Shown in pieces: positions 7,753 through 7,799 of a DNA stretch of 7,799 nucleotides. Under the pieces are notes generated by a model that did not search any database, was not told where the DNA came from, and saw nothing but the letters and a program-made list of their open reading frames with translations. Each line of letters opens with the position of its first letter. The first letter of the stretch is position 1. The DNA comes from Chromatiales bacterium (GTDB lineage: Bacteria > Pseudomonadota > Gammaproteobacteria > CAMYNG01). The position numbers and the translations under genes are program-made. The stretch is taken from the NCBI GenBank assembly GCA_027021685.1, contig JALUTW010000361.1, forward strand, positions 1 through 7,799, written 5' to 3'.

Positions 7753-7799
7753 ATGCGTTTTGCCACCCTGCAGGAGTGGCTGGACTGGCAGGAGACCCT
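7753..7799 (+). CDS. folC: Folylpolyglutamate/dihydrofolate synthase FolC, 5' end only
   Basis: Only 15 complete codons and two bases of the next are in the window. The visible N-terminus, MRFATLQEWLDWQET, has the pattern of gammaproteobacterial FolC proteins (a short start with TLxxWLxWQE, normally followed by a HP...IDLGL stretch beyond the window). FolC adds glutamate to dihydropteroate and to folates. The position directly after accD is the established gammaproteobacterial order and is half of the evidence. The ATG at 7753 has no clear Shine-Dalgarno (GGG near 7744 at best). Confidence 0.75.
   Translation, partial: MRFATLQEWLDWQET

Overview
The window is a conserved housekeeping segment of a high-GC gammaproteobacterial chromosome (G+C about 70% by eye). 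The gene order, all on the plus strand, is fimV (3' part) - truA - trpF - trpB - trpA - accD - folC (5' end). From established knowledge, fimV-truA-trpF-accD-folC is a classic gammaproteobacterial neighbourhood. Pseudomonads keep trpBA elsewhere, whereas Xanthomonas-like and Ectothiorhodospiraceae/Chromatiales-like genomes keep trpFBA together before accD. An Ectothiorhodospiraceae-like source is my inference only; no rRNA or other decisive marker is present.

Layout. 1-2895: a FimV/HubP-type polar scaffold protein lacking its N-terminus. It has a Pro/Ala/Glu linker, a LysM domain, a coiled coil, one membrane segment, a cytoplasmic TPR-like part, an acidic array of seven repeats of about 15 residues, and the conserved FimV C-terminus. 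2896-3256: a 361-base gap with a GC-rich hairpin (2945-2966), followed by a 276-bp element with 22-bp terminal inverted repeats (2976-3251) that looks like a small non-autonomous transposable element (MITE-like). It ends 5 bases before the truA start codon. 3257-7615: truA, then trpF 28 bases later, then trpB, trpA and accD, each overlapping the gene before it (29, 4 and 4 bases). 7600-7652: a perfect 24-bp inverted repeat with a 5-base loop that contains the accD stop codon. 7653-7752: a short spacer. 7753-7799: the first codons of folC.

How the genes work together. TrpF, TrpB and TrpA catalyse the last steps of tryptophan synthesis (PRA isomerisation, then indole-glycerol phosphate to indole to tryptophan). 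AccD is the beta subunit of acetyl-CoA carboxyltransferase (first step of fatty-acid synthesis). TruA makes pseudouridine in tRNA anticodon arms, and FolC polyglutamylates folates. The overlaps suggest one transcript with coupled translation from trpF to accD. No Trp leader peptide or attenuator is seen before trpF.

No new multi-gene system is evident. The points worth a second look are the two non-coding structures filling the only two sizeable gaps (the MITE-like element against truA and the hairpin in the accD stop) and the internal repeat array of FimV.
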